Source of the DNA: Marinithermofilum abyssi
Lineage (GTDB): Bacteria; Bacillota; Bacilli; Thermoactinomycetales; DSM-45169
Length of the DNA: 64,000 bases
Direction of reading: 5' to 3'
Assembly (NCBI RefSeq): GCF_014641195.1
Contig: NZ_BMHQ01000009.1
Span: 566-64,565, forward strand
The translations under genes and the position numbers were made by a program. The notes beneath the pieces were generated by a model. It worked only from the letters and a program-made list of their open reading frames with translations. It did not search any database and was not told the origin of the DNA. Within the stretch, counting starts at the first letter, position 1; each line of letters begins with the position of its first letter. Below, one piece after another: positions 25,891 to 36,909 of the stretch.

Positions 25891-26184
25891 ATGGAGCCCT
25901 TCTGCACAGTCATCAATGGATTCCCGTACACATCCCATCCATACCACAAACTACTGCAAAGATACAACACATTTTCAGTATGTCGAGAAAAGGACACTGT
26001 GGACCATGCGTGTATGGAAAGCTTCTTTGGACATTTAAGTCCGAGTGGTAGCTCTCTATTCCGAGAAAAAGAAGAAACAGTGGATCGTATCATCCATTAC
26101 TGCAACTACGAACGCTTCCAGAAACGTCTCAACCATCTGAGTCCAGTGAGCCGCTTGAATTATTTGTCTACTGGGCAGGGGTAA
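25891..26184 (+). pseudogene. C-terminal fragment of an IS3-family transposase
   Basis: About 97 codons match the end of an IS3-type integrase core: GFPYTSHPYHKLLQ (usual GxxYTS), then HACMESFFGHLSPSG with the catalytic Glu, and RIIHYCNYERFQKRLNHLSP (usual YIxFYNxxRxxxxLxxxSP). The first two acidic residues of the DDE triad, the N-terminal half and the terminal repeats are absent, so it is inactive. It ends 10 bp from the pyrE stop. Confidence 0.8.
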
Positions 26185-26194
26185 GACTTCATTA

Positions 26195-26782
26195 TCAACC
26201 GGTTTTCACTATTTCCCGGCTGCCCGGTTTTACCGCCGGAATCCCTTCCTTACAGAGAGGGCACTCCTTTGGCGCATAGCTCTCGATCTTCAGTTCCAGC
26301 AGGGAACGAAAAGGCACGTCAAAGGGATTGCCGCCGCCGCTCCGATCCACGATGGAACCGACTCCAACCAGAGTGGCTCCCGCTTCCTTCGCCAGCCGGA
26401 TTACTTCGTTGACGGAGCCGCCGGTGGTGACCACATCTTCAATAATCACCACCCGTTCACCGGGTTGCACCGAGAAACCGCGGCGGATGGTCATCTCTCC
26501 TTCCTTCCGTTCGGTAAAGATGCAGCGGACACCGAGAGCGCGGGCAGTCTCGTGAGCGATGATCACTCCGCCCAGAGCGGGGCCCACCACCACATCCACC
26601 GCTTCCCCGTGAAACAACGCAGCCAGGGCTTTCCCGGCTTCTTCTGCTTCCTCCGGATGTTGCAACAACTGGGCGCATTGCATATATTGCCGGCTGTGAC
26701 GGCCGGAGGAAAGAAGAAAGTGGCCTTGTTTCAACACATCTCTTCTCTTCAGCGCTTCTTCCACATTCCACGTTTCGCTCAT
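26195..26782 (-). CDS. pyrE: Orotate phosphoribosyltransferase
   Basis: Converts orotate and PRPP to orotidine 5'-phosphate, fifth step of UMP synthesis. The 195-aa protein has the PRPP-binding motif VVIIEDVVTTGGSV near residue 110 and GHFLLSSGRHS at the N terminus. It is last in the pyr operon, directly abutting pyrF, and ends beside an IS3 relic, so the operon's 3' flank has been rearranged. Confidence 0.95.
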   Translation of the reverse strand: MSETWNVEEALKRRDVLKQGHFLLSSGRHSRQYMQCAQLLQHPEEAEEAGKALAALFHGEAVDVVVGPALGGVIIAHETARALGVRCIFTERKEGEMTIRRGFSVQPGERVVIIEDVVTTGGSVNEVIRLAKEAGATLVGVGSIVDRSGGGNPFDVPFRSLLELKIESYAPKECPLCKEGIPAVKPGSREIVKTG

Positions 26783-27547
26783 TTATTCCACCTCTGCCTC
26801 GATGATTTCCTGGATGATCGCTTGATAGGCACTGACCGGATCTGGAGCCTGAGTGACCGGACGGCCCACTACCAGGTAGTCTGCGCCGTTGGCAATGGCT
26901 TGGGCGGGAGTCATGACCCGCTTTTGATCTCCGACGGCGGCTCCTTTGGGACGGATGCCGGGGGTCACCGTGAGGAAGCCGCCTGACGTCGCTTGTTTAA
27001 TCTCCCCCGCCTCCTCTCCGGAGCAAACCACTCCGTCCACCCCGCTGGCTTGGGCCAGTCGGGCATAGCGGAGGACACTTTCTTTCACGGTGCCGGGGAT
27101 TCCGATCTCTTCGTTCAACATCCTTTGATCGGTGCTGGTCAACTGTGTCACCGCGAGCAGACGGGGACGTTTCTCCCCCGCCTGCTCTGCTGCTTCTCTC
27201 GCCGATTCCATCATCCGGCTCCCTCCGCCGGCATGGAGGGTCACCAGATCAACGCCGAGACGGCTGATGGATTGCACAGCTCCCTTCACCGTATTGGGAA
27301 TGTCGTGGAGTTTAAGGTCGAGGAAGACGGGAAAACCGCGTTCTTTCAGAGAAACTACCCATGACGGCCCCGTCGCGTAAAACAACTGCATACCCACTTT
27401 GACAAAGGGTTTGGCGCCTTCTCGATCCTTCCACCGCTCTAAGAAGGCTTCTGCAGGCTCCTTCCCGGGAAAATCCAGGGCGACAATCACCCGCTGGCGA
27501 GCCGTTTCTTGATTTTCTTTTTCCATAGGCGCTTTGGATATCTTCAT
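26783..27547 (-). CDS. pyrF: Orotidine 5'-phosphate decarboxylase
   Basis: Final step of UMP synthesis. The 254-aa TIM-barrel protein shows VALDFPGKE, the catalytic segment FLDLKLHDIPNTV, and the phosphate-binding TPGIRPKG and VGRPVTQA. I chose 27547, where GGGAGGAGACGGG precedes ATG. An in-frame ATG at 27640 with GGAGGG 7 bases upstream would add 31 residues unlike the family. pyrF follows carB directly; in B. subtilis pyrK and pyrD stand between them. Confidence 0.93.
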   Translation of the reverse strand: MKISKAPMEKENQETARQRVIVALDFPGKEPAEAFLERWKDREGAKPFVKVGMQLFYATGPSWVVSLKERGFPVFLDLKLHDIPNTVKGAVQSISRLGVDLVTLHAGGGSRMMESAREAAEQAGEKRPRLLAVTQLTSTDQRMLNEEIGIPGTVKESVLRYARLAQASGVDGVVCSGEEAGEIKQATSGGFLTVTPGIRPKGAAVGDQKRVMTPAQAIANGADYLVVGRPVTQAPDPVSAYQAIIQEIIEAEVE

Positions 27548-27678
27548 CCCGTCTCCTCCCTCCTTGATCATGCAAATTAACTGTCTTTCAGCGGATTTCG
27601 TTATCCCTTCTTGCTTTGTTGCGAGAAATGCCGTTTTCATGGACCCACCCTCCGGCTCCAAACAAGGTTGAACTTCCT

Positions 27679-30600
27679 TCATGCTTTGGATAAGACCGCT
27701 TCTTGCTCCTTTTTTTCCTGTTGCTGAATCGGCTGACCGATCGGCTCCGCTGTGAGATAGATCGACTCCAGCGTGGTCAAAAGCGCCGCCACCGTATCCA
27801 GCGAGGTAAGACAGGCAATCCCGTGCTCTACGGCTTCCCTCCGGATGCGGAAACCATCCCTGGCCGGCGTTTTCCCCCGGGTCCAAGTGTTGACCACCAG
27901 ATCGGCTTTGCCTACCCGAATCAGATCCAGAATATGGGGCGATCCTTCTTTCAGCTTGTTGACCCGAATTACCGGCAGCCCGGCGGCTTCCAGTGTGTCT
28001 GCCGTACCGCTGGTAGAGACAATCCGATAACCCAACTGGTGGAATCGGCGGCAGAGATCCACGGCTTCTTCTTTATCCTTATCGCTGATCGTAGCCACTA
28101 CCGTCCCGAAGCGGGGCAGCGAAACGCCCGCCGCCAGCAGGCCTTTGTAGACCGCCCGGTCATAATCCCGGTCGCGTCCCATCACTTCCCCGGTAGATTT
28201 CATCTCGGGGCCCAGGGTGACATCGACCCGACGCAGTTTGGCAAAGGAGAAGACCGGCACCTTGACGGCCACTTCCGGGCCCTCCGGCCACAAACCTCCG
28301 TCAAATCCCTGTTCCGTCAAACTTTCTCCCAGCATGATCCGGGTGGCCGTTCTGGCCATGGGAACCCCGGTCACTTTGCTCAAGAAGGGCACCGTGCGGG
28401 AAGCCCGCGGGTTGACTTCCAGGACGTAGATTTCGTCTTGATGCAAAACAAACTGGATATTGATCAATCCGCGGATGTTCAGAGCGCGGGCGATTTCTTC
28501 CGTCATCGTCACCAACCGATCCTTCTGCTCTTGTGTCAGAGACTGCGGCGGATAGACGGCGATGGAATCACCGGAGTGTACCCCCGCCCGTTCCACATGC
28601 TCCATAATGCCGGGGATCAATACCCGCTCCCCATCGGAGATTGCATCCACTTCGATCTCTTTCCCCCGCAGATACCGGTCGATTAGGACGGGGTGCTGGG
28701 GATTCACTTTGACGGCGGCATCCATGTACGAACGGAGCTCCTCTTCGCTGTAGACGATCTCCATCGCCCGCCCTCCCAAGACATAGGAAGGTCGAACCAA
28801 TACCGGGAAGCCCAGACTTTTGGCCTCTTCCGCCGCTTCCTCCACCGACGTGACAGCCACACCCGGCGGCTGGGGAATATTCACCTCTGCCAACAGATGC
28901 TCAAATTTTTTCCGATCCTCGGCACGGTCGATCTGTTCCAAGGAGGTCCCTAAGATCGGGATGCCTTCCTCTTTCAAATCCCGGGCCAGATTAAGCGCCG
29001 TCTGTCCACCGAACTGGACGATGACACCCACAGAATTTTCCTTTTCGATGACATGGAGCACATCCTCAAGATACAGCGGTTCAAAGTAAAGCCGGTCGGA
29101 GATGTTGAAGTCCGTGGATACCGTTTCCGGGTTGTTATTGATAATGACCGCTTCCAGCCCGGCAGACCGGATCGCCTGGATGGCATGAACCGTCGCATAG
29201 TCAAACTCCACTCCCTGCCCGATCCGGATCGGACCCGATCCCAGAACGACCACGGTCGGCCGGTCGCTTTTCTCCACTTCATCTTCGGATTCGAAAGTGG
29301 AGTAGTAGTAAGGAGTGGCCGCTTCAAATTCGGCAGCGCAGGTATCCACCATCTTGTATACCGGACAGAGGTTGTTCTGTTGACGGAGTTGCCGGACTCC
29401 CGCTTCGGTTTGACCCGACCAGCGGGCGATGGCACTGTCCGTGAAGCCCATGCGCTTCGCCAGTTGAAGCCGTTCCGGTGTCAGCTCTGCTCCGTTCAGT
29501 TCTTGTTCCATCGCCACGATCTTCCGTATTTTGTCCAGGAAGAAGCGGTCGATTTTGCTCAACCAATGGGCATCTTCCAAGGACAAGCCCCGTCGGAACC
29601 ATTCAGCCAGAAGGAAAAGGCGTTCGTCATCCGGTGTTTCCAGACGGGTTTCCAACTCCTCCTGGGTCAGCTCCCGCGCTTCGCTCAGCTCAATATGATC
29701 CAATCCGATCTCCAGAGAGCGCACCGCTTTCAAGAGGGATTCCTCCAGCGTCCGGCCGATGGCCATCACTTCGCCGGTCGCTTTCATCTGGGTGCCCAGT
29801 TTGCGGTTGGCCGTAGTGAATTTGTCAAAGGGCCAGCGGGGGATTTTGCTTACCACATAATCCAGTGCCGGTTCGAAGCAGGCATAGGTTTGTCCTGTAA
29901 CCGGATTGCGCAGTTCGTCCAAGGTGTAACCGATGGCGATTTTGGCGGCAATCCGGGCGATGGGGTATCCGGTAGCCTTGGAAGCAAGGGCACTGGAACG
30001 ACTCACCCGGGGGTTGACTTCGATGACATAGTATTGGAAGCTGTCCGGATCCAAGGCGAACTGTACGTTGCATCCGCCCCGAATATCCAGGGACTCGATG
30101 ATATGGAGAGCAGAGGTGCGCAGCATCTGATACTCCCGGTCCGACAGCGTTTGACTCGGGGCAAACACGATGCTGTCCCCGGTGTGTACCCCGACGGGAT
30201 CCAAGTTTTCCATGTTGCAGACCACGATGGCATTGCCCAGGGAATCCCGCATCACTTCATACTCGATCTCTTTCATGCCGGCAATGCTTTTTTCAATAAG
30301 ACATTGGCGGATCGGACTGTAACGAAGGCCATTTTCCACCGTTTCCCGGAGTTCCGCCTCGTCTTTGGCGATACCGCCGCCGGTTCCGCCCAGCGTGTAC
30401 GCCGGACGCACAATGACCGGGTATCTGGTTTTCTCTGCGAAGGCAACGGCTTCCTCCACTTCTTGGACGATGGTGCTTTCCGGGATCGGTTCGCCGATCT
30501 CTTTCATCAAGGAGCGGAACTGCTCCCGGTCTTCCGCGCAGGTGATCGCCCGCAGATCGGTACCGAGGAGACGTACGCCCTCCCGTTCCAACACACCCGC

Positions 30601-30912
30601 TTCCGCCAGTTCCACAGCCAGGTTGAGCCCGGTCTGACCGCCCAGGGTGGGCAGCAATCCATCCGGCCGTTCTTTCCGAATCACTTGGGTGACAAACTCC
30701 GGTGTCATCGGTTCGATATACACTTTATCTGCCATGTCGGTATCCGTCATAATGGTGGCCGGGTTGCTGTTGATCAGGATCACCTCGATCCCTTCTTCCC
30801 GGAGGGACTGACAAGCCTGGGTACCCGCATAGTCGAACTCTGCGGCCTGTCCGATGACGATGGGACCGGAACCGATGACCAGGATCTTTTTGAGTGCGGT
30901 GTCTTTAGGCAT
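27679..30912 (-). CDS. carB: Carbamoyl-phosphate synthase large subunit
   Basis: Makes carbamoyl phosphate from bicarbonate, glutamine-derived ammonia and two ATP. The 1077-aa length is normal, with two ATP-grasp halves: the first beginning [23 protein letters not shown], the second [24 protein letters not shown] at about residue 555. The C-terminal methylglyoxal-synthase-like allosteric domain (from about 940) is present. It overlaps carA by 8 bases, with GGAGGAGAAG inside the carA end. Its place inside the pyr operon marks it as the pyrimidine-specific isozyme (pyrAB type). Confidence 0.96.
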   Translation of the reverse strand: MPKDTALKKILVIGSGPIVIGQAAEFDYAGTQACQSLREEGIEVILINSNPATIMTDTDMADKVYIEPMTPEFVTQVIRKERPDGLLPTLGGQTGLNLAVELAEAGVLEREGVRLLGTDLRAITCAEDREQFRSLMKEIGEPIPESTIVQEVEEAVAFAEKTRYPVIVRPAYTLGGTGGGIAKDEAELRETVENGLRYSPIRQCLIEKSIAGMKEIEYEVMRDSLGNAIVVCNMENLDPVGVHTGDSIVFAPSQTLSDREYQMLRTSALHIIESLDIRGGCNVQFALDPDSFQYYVIEVNPRVSRSSALASKATGYPIARIAAKIAIGYTLDELRNPVTGQTYACFEPALDYVVSKIPRWPFDKFTTANRKLGTQMKATGEVMAIGRTLEESLLKAVRSLEIGLDHIELSEARELTQEELETRLETPDDERLFLLAEWFRRGLSLEDAHWLSKIDRFFLDKIRKIVAMEQELNGAELTPERLQLAKRMGFTDSAIARWSGQTEAGVRQLRQQNNLCPVYKMVDTCAAEFEAATPYYYSTFESEDEVEKSDRPTVVVLGSGPIRIGQGVEFDYATVHAIQAIRSAGLEAVIINNNPETVSTDFNISDRLYFEPLYLEDVLHVIEKENSVGVIVQFGGQTALNLARDLKEEGIPILGTSLEQIDRAEDRKKFEHLLAEVNIPQPPGVAVTSVEEAAEEAKSLGFPVLVRPSYVLGGRAMEIVYSEEELRSYMDAAVKVNPQHPVLIDRYLRGKEIEVDAISDGERVLIPGIMEHVERAGVHSGDSIAVYPPQSLTQEQKDRLVTMTEEIARALNIRGLINIQFVLHQDEIYVLEVNPRASRTVPFLSKVTGVPMARTATRIMLGESLTEQGFDGGLWPEGPEVAVKVPVFSFAKLRRVDVTLGPEMKSTGEVMGRDRDYDRAVYKGLLAAGVSLPRFGTVVATISDKDKEEAVDLCRRFHQLGYRIVSTSGTADTLEAAGLPVIRVNKLKEGSPHILDLIRVGKADLVVNTWTRGKTPARDGFRIRREAVEHGIACLTSLDTVAALLTTLESIYLTAEPIGQPIQQQEKKEQEAVLSKA

Positions 30913-32002
30913 GCATCTTCTCCTCCTTGTTGGGTCGGGAATGGTTCTCCATCATCTCGATAAACCGGTCAAACAGATACTCCGAATCGTGTGGACCGGG
31001 AGAAGCCTCTGGATGATACTGCACAGAGAAGGCCGGATATTTCACATGGGCCAGCCCTTCACAGGTTCCGTCGTTCAACGCCATGTGGGTCATCGTGAGC
31101 GATGTCCCGGGGAGGGAATCCACGCTAACGGCATATCCGTGGTTTTGTGAGGTGATGTAGGTGCGGCCGGAGGCCAACTCTTTCACCGGGTGGTTGCTTC
31201 CCCGATGACCGAATTTCATTTTCTCCGTATCCGCACCGCAGGCGAGAGCAAACAGCTGGTGCCCGAGACAGATGCCGAACAGCGGCACTTCCCCCAGCAG
31301 GGATTCCACCGTCTTTACCGCTTCCGGCACATCTTTGGGATCTCCCGGTCCGTTGGAAAGAAGGACGCCATCCGGGCGCAGCCGGCGGATCTCGTCAATG
31401 GAGGTATCATGAGGCACGACGACCACTTCACAGCCCCGTTTGACCAGCTCCCGTTCCAGCCCGTATTTGGCTCCAAAGTCCATCAATACCACTCGTTTGC
31501 CATAGCTGGGCAGGGTATAGATGCTCTTGGTGCTTACCCGGGCTACCTGATCCCGCATCGGCGGCACATCCAACCGTTCCGCCAGCTCCTCCCAGGCAGC
31601 CGGACGGGTGGTCAACACGCCCCGCATGGTGCCGTGCAGACGAATCTTGCGGGTCAGGTGGCGGGTGTCGATCCCCGCGATCCCGAGGATGCCTTGTTCG
31701 TTGAGCCAATTGGAGACGCTTTGTTCACTGCGCCAGTTGCTGGGCAACTCCGCATGCTCCCGAACAATAAAACCGTGGACAAAGGATTGCTGTGCCTCCA
31801 TATCGTACCGATTCAACCCGTAATTCCCGATTAAGGGGTAGGTCATGGTGACGATTTGCCCGCAGTAGGAGGGATCTGTCAACACCTCCTGATATCCCGT
31901 CATCCCGGTATTGAACACTACTTCACCGATCGTTTCCCCTTCCGCTCCAAAGGAGGTCCCAACCCAGCGGGATCCGTCTTCCAGTAACAGCCGTGCTTCC
32001 AT
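30905..32002 (-). CDS. carA: Carbamoyl-phosphate synthase small subunit
   Basis: Glutamine amidotransferase subunit, 365 aa. The class I amidotransferase triad is visible: Cys in [15 protein letters not shown], and His and Glu in [18 protein letters not shown]. The N-terminal half begins [29 protein letters not shown] precedes ATG; the gap to the pyrC stop is about 120 bp and holds no other gene. Works in complex with CarB. Confidence 0.96.
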   Translation of the reverse strand: MEARLLLEDGSRWVGTSFGAEGETIGEVVFNTGMTGYQEVLTDPSYCGQIVTMTYPLIGNYGLNRYDMEAQQSFVHGFIVREHAELPSNWRSEQSVSNWLNEQGILGIAGIDTRHLTRKIRLHGTMRGVLTTRPAAWEELAERLDVPPMRDQVARVSTKSIYTLPSYGKRVVLMDFGAKYGLERELVKRGCEVVVVPHDTSIDEIRRLRPDGVLLSNGPGDPKDVPEAVKTVESLLGEVPLFGICLGHQLFALACGADTEKMKFGHRGSNHPVKELASGRTYITSQNHGYAVSVDSLPGTSLTMTHMALNDGTCEGLAHVKYPAFSVQYHPEASPGPHDSEYLFDRFIEMMENHSRPNKEEKMHA

Positions 32003-32122
32003 ATTGCTCCCTCCCTGTGTTCGATCATTGCTTTCGCTCGTACGGGTGTGGTTCCCCGCTCACTCTCTTTTTAATGCCGAGGAGCTCGGTTTGCTTTCCA
32101 CCTGCAGTGTCCTCATGGTCGC

Positions 32123-33421
32123 TTAGACGCCGGGCGTTTGCTGTTCCCAGACGATTTCGCCTTCCAGCAGGGTTAATACCGGCCAGCCCTTCCCTTTCCA
32201 TCCCGCGAAGGGGGTATTCTTCCCTTTGGACAAGAACTCGGCAGGATGGATCTCCCGCTCTTCTTCCAGATCGACCACCGTCAGGTCCGCTGTTTTTCCT
32301 TCCTCCAAGGTGCCGTAGGGGAGACCGAAGCATTCCGCCGGAATCCGACTCATTTTGTCCACCAATTCCAGCAGGGTCAGCTTACCGGTCAGCACCAGAT
32401 GGGTATACAGCAGCGGAAACGCCGTCTCCAAGCCGACGATGCCAAAAGGCGCTTCCGTCATGCTCCGCGCTTTTTCCTCCGCTGTGTGAGGGGCGTGATC
32501 GGTGGCGATAAAGTCGATCGTGCCGTCCTTCAACGCTTCCAGCAACACTTCCCGGTCCCGCTTTCTCCGCAGGGGAGGATTCATCTTAAACATCGGGTCC
32601 GGGGACGGGATATCTTCTTCACATAACAACAGGTGGTGGGGAGTCACCTCCGCTGTTACCCGCTGTCCCCGGGATTTGGCTTCCCGCACCAGCCGGACAG
32701 AGGCTTCTGCGCTGATGTGGCACACATGGTAATGCACCCCGGTATCTTCCGCCAGCAAAATGTCCCGCCCGACATGGATCGCTTCCGATTCGGAGGGGAT
32801 ACCCGGCAATCCGTGCTTCTCCGCAAATACCCCGTCGTGGACACAAGCACCGGGGACCAACAACGCTTCTTCTTCACAGTGGGCCACCACCGGCATATCG
32901 AGCTGGGCCGCCTGACACATCGCTTCCTTCATCACCCGGGGATTCTGCACCCCCACTCCGTCGTCAGAGACAGCGACCGCTCCCGCTTCTTTCAGTGCCG
33001 CAAAGTTCGTCAGCTCTTTCCCTTGGGAGCCTTGGGTGATGGCAGCGATCGGCAAAACCCGAGCACCGCCTCCCTGGCGTGCTTTTTCCCGAATGGCGCG
33101 TACCGTTTCCGGCTGATCGGTCACCGGACGGGTGTTGGGCATACAGGCCACTGTGGTAAAGCCGCCTCGCGCCGCCGCCTTCGTTCCCGTAGCGATGGTT
33201 TCTTTTGCTTCAAATCCCGGTTCCCGCAGGTGGATATGCATATCGATCAGACCCGGCAGGATCAATTTCCCACCCAGCTCCACCACTTGGTCCACGGTTA
33301 CATTCTGCGCTAGGTTTGGACCGATTTTGGCCACTTTCCTCCCTTCTACCAACACATCCGCCGCAACCAACTCACCCGTTGTCCGATCCAGCACCTTTCC
33401 ATTTTTCAGCAATCGTTTCAT
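32123..33421 (-). CDS. pyrC: Dihydroorotase
   Basis: Cyclises N-carbamoyl-aspartate to dihydroorotate. The 432-aa class I dihydroorotase has the zinc motif DMHIHLREPGFE near residue 60, VVAHCEEEAL, YHVCHISAE, and the catalytic aspartate in FIATDHAPHT. It starts 6 bp after the pyrB stop. It is a homologue of the dihydropyrimidinase at 2965, so the window carries two related amidohydrolases acting in opposite pathways. Confidence 0.96.
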   Translation of the reverse strand: MKRLLKNGKVLDRTTGELVAADVLVEGRKVAKIGPNLAQNVTVDQVVELGGKLILPGLIDMHIHLREPGFEAKETIATGTKAAARGGFTTVACMPNTRPVTDQPETVRAIREKARQGGGARVLPIAAITQGSQGKELTNFAALKEAGAVAVSDDGVGVQNPRVMKEAMCQAAQLDMPVVAHCEEEALLVPGACVHDGVFAEKHGLPGIPSESEAIHVGRDILLAEDTGVHYHVCHISAEASVRLVREAKSRGQRVTAEVTPHHLLLCEEDIPSPDPMFKMNPPLRRKRDREVLLEALKDGTIDFIATDHAPHTAEEKARSMTEAPFGIVGLETAFPLLYTHLVLTGKLTLLELVDKMSRIPAECFGLPYGTLEEGKTADLTVVDLEEEREIHPAEFLSKGKNTPFAGWKGKGWPVLTLLEGEIVWEQQTPGV

Positions 33422-33427
33422 CCATTT

Positions 33428-34345
33428 TCACTCCTTCTCTAAGCTGCGTTCCAGTACGGCCATCCGTATCCACACACCGTTCGCCATTTGTTCAAAGATC
33501 AAGGATCGGGGATGTTCCACAAATCGATCTTCCATTTCCACACCCCGGTTGACGGGCCCCGGATGCATAATGATCGCGTGGGGCTGCATCATGGATTCTC
33601 GCTTGCCCGTCAGACCGTAAGCCCTCAGATAATCGTCCGCCGAGGTAAATATGGTTTCCCGGTGCCGTTCCAGTTGCACCCGGAGCATCATGACTACATC
33701 CGTCTGGCGCACAGCTTCATCCACCGGCACATAGGGAGCGTGCTGTTCCAGCTGAGCATCCCGCATCGAAGCGGGTCCGCTCAGCACCACTTCCGCACCC
33801 ATGGTCTTGAGGGCCCACACATTGGACCGTGCCACCCGGCTGTGATGGATATCTCCGATGATCGCTACCCGCAGGCCTGCCACTTCTCCGAAGTGTTCCT
33901 GCATCGTAAACAGATCCAGCAAAGCTTGGGTCGGATGTCCGCCATTGCCCTCCCCGGCATTAACCAGGCTGAGCCCCAGGTCTTCCCGAGCCAACTCCGC
34001 CAGCACCCCGACACCGGCATGCCGTACCACCGCTATTTCCACGCCGATGGATGCCAAGGTTTTCATCGTGTCCTGCAGCGTTTCCCCTTTTACGCCGCTG
34101 GAGGTGTCCGGATTGAACTGGATCGTTTCCATGCCCAATCGCTTTTCCGCCACTTCGAAGGAGACTCGGGTGCGTGTGCTGGGTTCATAAAAGAGGTTGG
34201 CTGCGAACCGACCCGCTCCAAGGGCATGTTTTTGCTTCCCTTGCTGTTTCCAATATTTCGCTCGGTCAAGCAACTCCTGAATCTCTTCCCGGGACAATCC
34301 ATCCGTATCCAACAGGTGCCTTCTGGATTCCATCGCCATCAACAT
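33428..34345 (-). CDS. pyrB: Aspartate carbamoyltransferase catalytic subunit
   Basis: Joins carbamoyl phosphate and aspartate, the committed step. The 305-aa protein shows STRTRVSFE for carbamoyl phosphate, GGHPTQALLDLFT and MHPGPVNRGVE. Start 34345 lies about 6-8 bases after GGGGAGGGG; the upstream in-frame extension runs into the attenuator hairpin and is not coding. No regulatory pyrI gene is present, as usual in Bacillota. Confidence 0.95.
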   Translation of the reverse strand: MLMAMESRRHLLDTDGLSREEIQELLDRAKYWKQQGKQKHALGAGRFAANLFYEPSTRTRVSFEVAEKRLGMETIQFNPDTSSGVKGETLQDTMKTLASIGVEIAVVRHAGVGVLAELAREDLGLSLVNAGEGNGGHPTQALLDLFTMQEHFGEVAGLRVAIIGDIHHSRVARSNVWALKTMGAEVVLSGPASMRDAQLEQHAPYVPVDEAVRQTDVVMMLRVQLERHRETIFTSADDYLRAYGLTGKRESMMQPHAIIMHPGPVNRGVEMEDRFVEHPRSLIFEQMANGVWIRMAVLERSLEKE

Positions 34346-34363
34346 CGCGAACCCCTCCCCTGG

Positions 34364-34625
34364 TATAAAAAAACTCCTTCCGTTTTTCGGAAGGAGACTC
34401 AGCTTGAGACAAAGGTTTTCAGGCAGAATTGCTCTCTTCTCCAATGGGACACCATCCAACGTTCGCTCAGCCTGTCAAAGGGACCCCAATGCCCGCTGTT
34501 CATCCAGGCTGTGACCTTTCCGTGTTCAGACACGTTCACGGGTGCGAATCGTTAAACCCCATCGGTTTGCAAAGACCGCCTCAAACCTGAAGCTCCTTCC
34601 ACGGCCTCTCGGGACCGGATTTAAA
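34364..34625 (-). promoter_or_regulatory. PyrR-controlled attenuator in the pyrP-pyrB gap
   Basis: A PyrR-binding loop lies at about 34603-34622 (on the minus strand ATCCGGTCCCGAGAGGCC, close to the consensus ARUCC-GNGAGGYU). A terminator follows at 34367-34396: CTCCTTCCG pairs with CGGAAGGAG, then TTTTTTT. UMP-bound PyrR would favour termination. The gap holds no gene. Confidence 0.88.
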
Positions 34626-34652
34626 GGAACTGCTTGTATATGATTGAAACGT

Positions 34653-36008
34653 TTATGCCGCTTGCGTGGAACCCCGGTTTTCTTCCTCCGCCCCGGTGGT
34701 TTTGGGCAAAACCAGATTGAGCAGGATGCCCATCACCGTAGCCAAAGCCATCCCTTCCACTTCAAAATGGAGTCCGGCAAATTTGAGGGCGGCTCCGCCC
34801 ACTCCGATCACCAGCACGACCGAGGCGATCACCAGGTTGCGCTTGTCGTTGAAGTCGACACGGTCCTCCACCATCATCCGCAGGCCTGCCGAAGCGATGA
34901 TCCCGAACAGCAGGATGGACACCCCGCCCATCACTGCCGGCGGAATCGTGGAGATTAGTGCAGACAGTTTGCCGATGAAGGAGAAGGCGATGGCGATGAC
35001 CGCCGCTCCTCCGATCACGAAGACGCTGAAGATTCGGGTGATGGCCATGACCCCGATGTTCTCTCCATAGGTAGTGTTCGGCGGTCCTCCGAGCAGTGCG
35101 GCGATGGAGGTGGCCACCCCGTCTCCCAGCAAAGAGCGGTGCAGCCCCGGATCTTTGGCCAGATCCCGGTTCATGATGCCGCTGGTTACCATCAGGTGGC
35201 CAATATGTTCCGTCAATGTGACCAAGGCGACCGGTACAATCACCAGGGCGGCTTTCCAGGAAACCTCCGGAGTGGTGAAGTTCGGCAAGGCGAACCAGGA
35301 AGCTTCTTTGACCGGCGTGAAGTCCACCAGCCCGGCGAAGCAAGCCACGACATAACCGCCGATAATTCCGCCCAAGACCGGGATGAGGCGCAGGAATCCG
35401 CGGAAGAAGAGACTGAAGAGAATGGCTATGCCCAATGTGGCCAGAGCGACACCGAAATGCTTCAAGGAGTACACTTTCAAGGTCACGGTGTTCGCTTGTT
35501 CATCCACCTTTTCCACCTTTCCGGGCAGGGCGTGGAACTCCTGCACCGTATCCGGCAGCTCCCGCGTCACCTGCTGGGTGCTGGCCATGTCGACAGCGGT
35601 GGATGCCAACGCCAGCCCGATGACGATCACCACGGAGCCGATCACTACCGGCGGCAGCAAGTAGTCCAGCCAGCCCGATCCATAGCGGTGAATCAGGAGA
35701 GCCACCACTCCGTAAGTCAATCCGGCCAAAAAACAGCCGAAGAGGGCCTCTCCCGTTCCCTCCGTCTGGGACACGGTGATGATCGGGACGATAAAGGCAA
35801 AAGAAGAACCCAGGTACGCCGGGATTTTGCCCCGCGTAATGATCAAGTAAGCCAAGGTCCCGATACCGCTTGTCAACAGTGCGATCGAGGGGGACAACCC
35901 CGTCAGCAGCGGCACCAGGATCGTCGCGCCAAACATGGCAAACAGGTGCTGTAAACTCAAAGCCAGCCATTCCGTTGTTTTCGGTCGTTCATGTACATCC
36001 AGTCTCAT
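34653..36008 (-). CDS. pyrP: Uracil permease
   Basis: Uracil:proton symporter of the NCS2/UraA family, 451 aa and about 14 membrane segments. Signatures are LSLQHLFAMFGATILVPLLTG near the N terminus, and GGPPNTTYGENIGVMAITRIFS with the substrate-binding Glu and the NTTYGEN motif near residue 300. A GGAGGATGTAGGAG site precedes ATG. It lies between two PyrR attenuators, as pyrP does in B. subtilis. Confidence 0.95.
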   Translation of the reverse strand: MRLDVHERPKTTEWLALSLQHLFAMFGATILVPLLTGLSPSIALLTSGIGTLAYLIITRGKIPAYLGSSFAFIVPIITVSQTEGTGEALFGCFLAGLTYGVVALLIHRYGSGWLDYLLPPVVIGSVVIVIGLALASTAVDMASTQQVTRELPDTVQEFHALPGKVEKVDEQANTVTLKVYSLKHFGVALATLGIAILFSLFFRGFLRLIPVLGGIIGGYVVACFAGLVDFTPVKEASWFALPNFTTPEVSWKAALVIVPVALVTLTEHIGHLMVTSGIMNRDLAKDPGLHRSLLGDGVATSIAALLGGPPNTTYGENIGVMAITRIFSVFVIGGAAVIAIAFSFIGKLSALISTIPPAVMGGVSILLFGIIASAGLRMMVEDRVDFNDKRNLVIASVVLVIGVGGAALKFAGLHFEVEGMALATVMGILLNLVLPKTTGAEEENRGSTQAA

Positions 36009-36035
36009 CTCCTACATCCTCCTTCGCCACATATG

Positions 36036-36140
36036 AAAAAACCTCTTCACCGATTCCGGCAAAGAGGTACACGAGAGGCGCACACACGGATTGCGCACGC
36101 CGGGCGACCTCCCTTGCCGGCCTCTCGGGACCGCCTTAAA
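36036..36140 (-). promoter_or_regulatory. PyrR-controlled attenuator upstream of pyrP
   Basis: PyrR-binding loop at about 36121-36137 (minus strand GGCGGTCCCGAGAGG). The terminator CCTCTT...AAGAGG (36042-36047 and 36062-36067) is followed on the minus strand by TTTTTT. Middle pieces can pair as the antiterminator. Confidence 0.87.
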
Positions 36141-36158
36141 GGGGGCTAACCGTCTATA

Positions 36159-36701
<543 letters not shown>

Positions 36702-36721
36702 TCACCTCCACATCAAGAGCA

Positions 36722-36830
36722 CAAAAAAACCCTTGCCCGTCAGGCAAGAGCTATTCCCTGCAAACAAGACACACGAACCCTGCGTCTCATTATCCGTCTA
36801 CCCTTGCCAGCCTCACGGGACTGATTTAAA
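36722..36830 (-). promoter_or_regulatory. PyrR-controlled attenuator upstream of pyrR
   Basis: The PyrR loop at about 36809-36827 reads ATCAGTCCCGTGAGGCT on the minus strand, an almost ideal match. The terminator CTTGCC...GGCAAG (about 36732-36748) is followed by seven Ts on the minus strand. Confidence 0.9.
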
Positions 36831-36909
36831 AGGTGCTCATTCAGTTGTTCTTATTATGACGAACCCGCGGCGGGCTGTCAATAGAAAAAATAAAAAAAAT
36901 GTCGTCCGG

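Noticed and set aside
27548-27640. N-terminal extension of pyrF from ATG 27640
   Set aside because: It has a passable ribosome-binding site, but the 31 added residues are unlike PyrF and the site at 27547 is stronger.
29053-30963. 636-aa plus-strand open frame opposite carB
   Set aside because: Mirror frame of carB, low-complexity composition, no ribosome-binding site and no recognisable domain.
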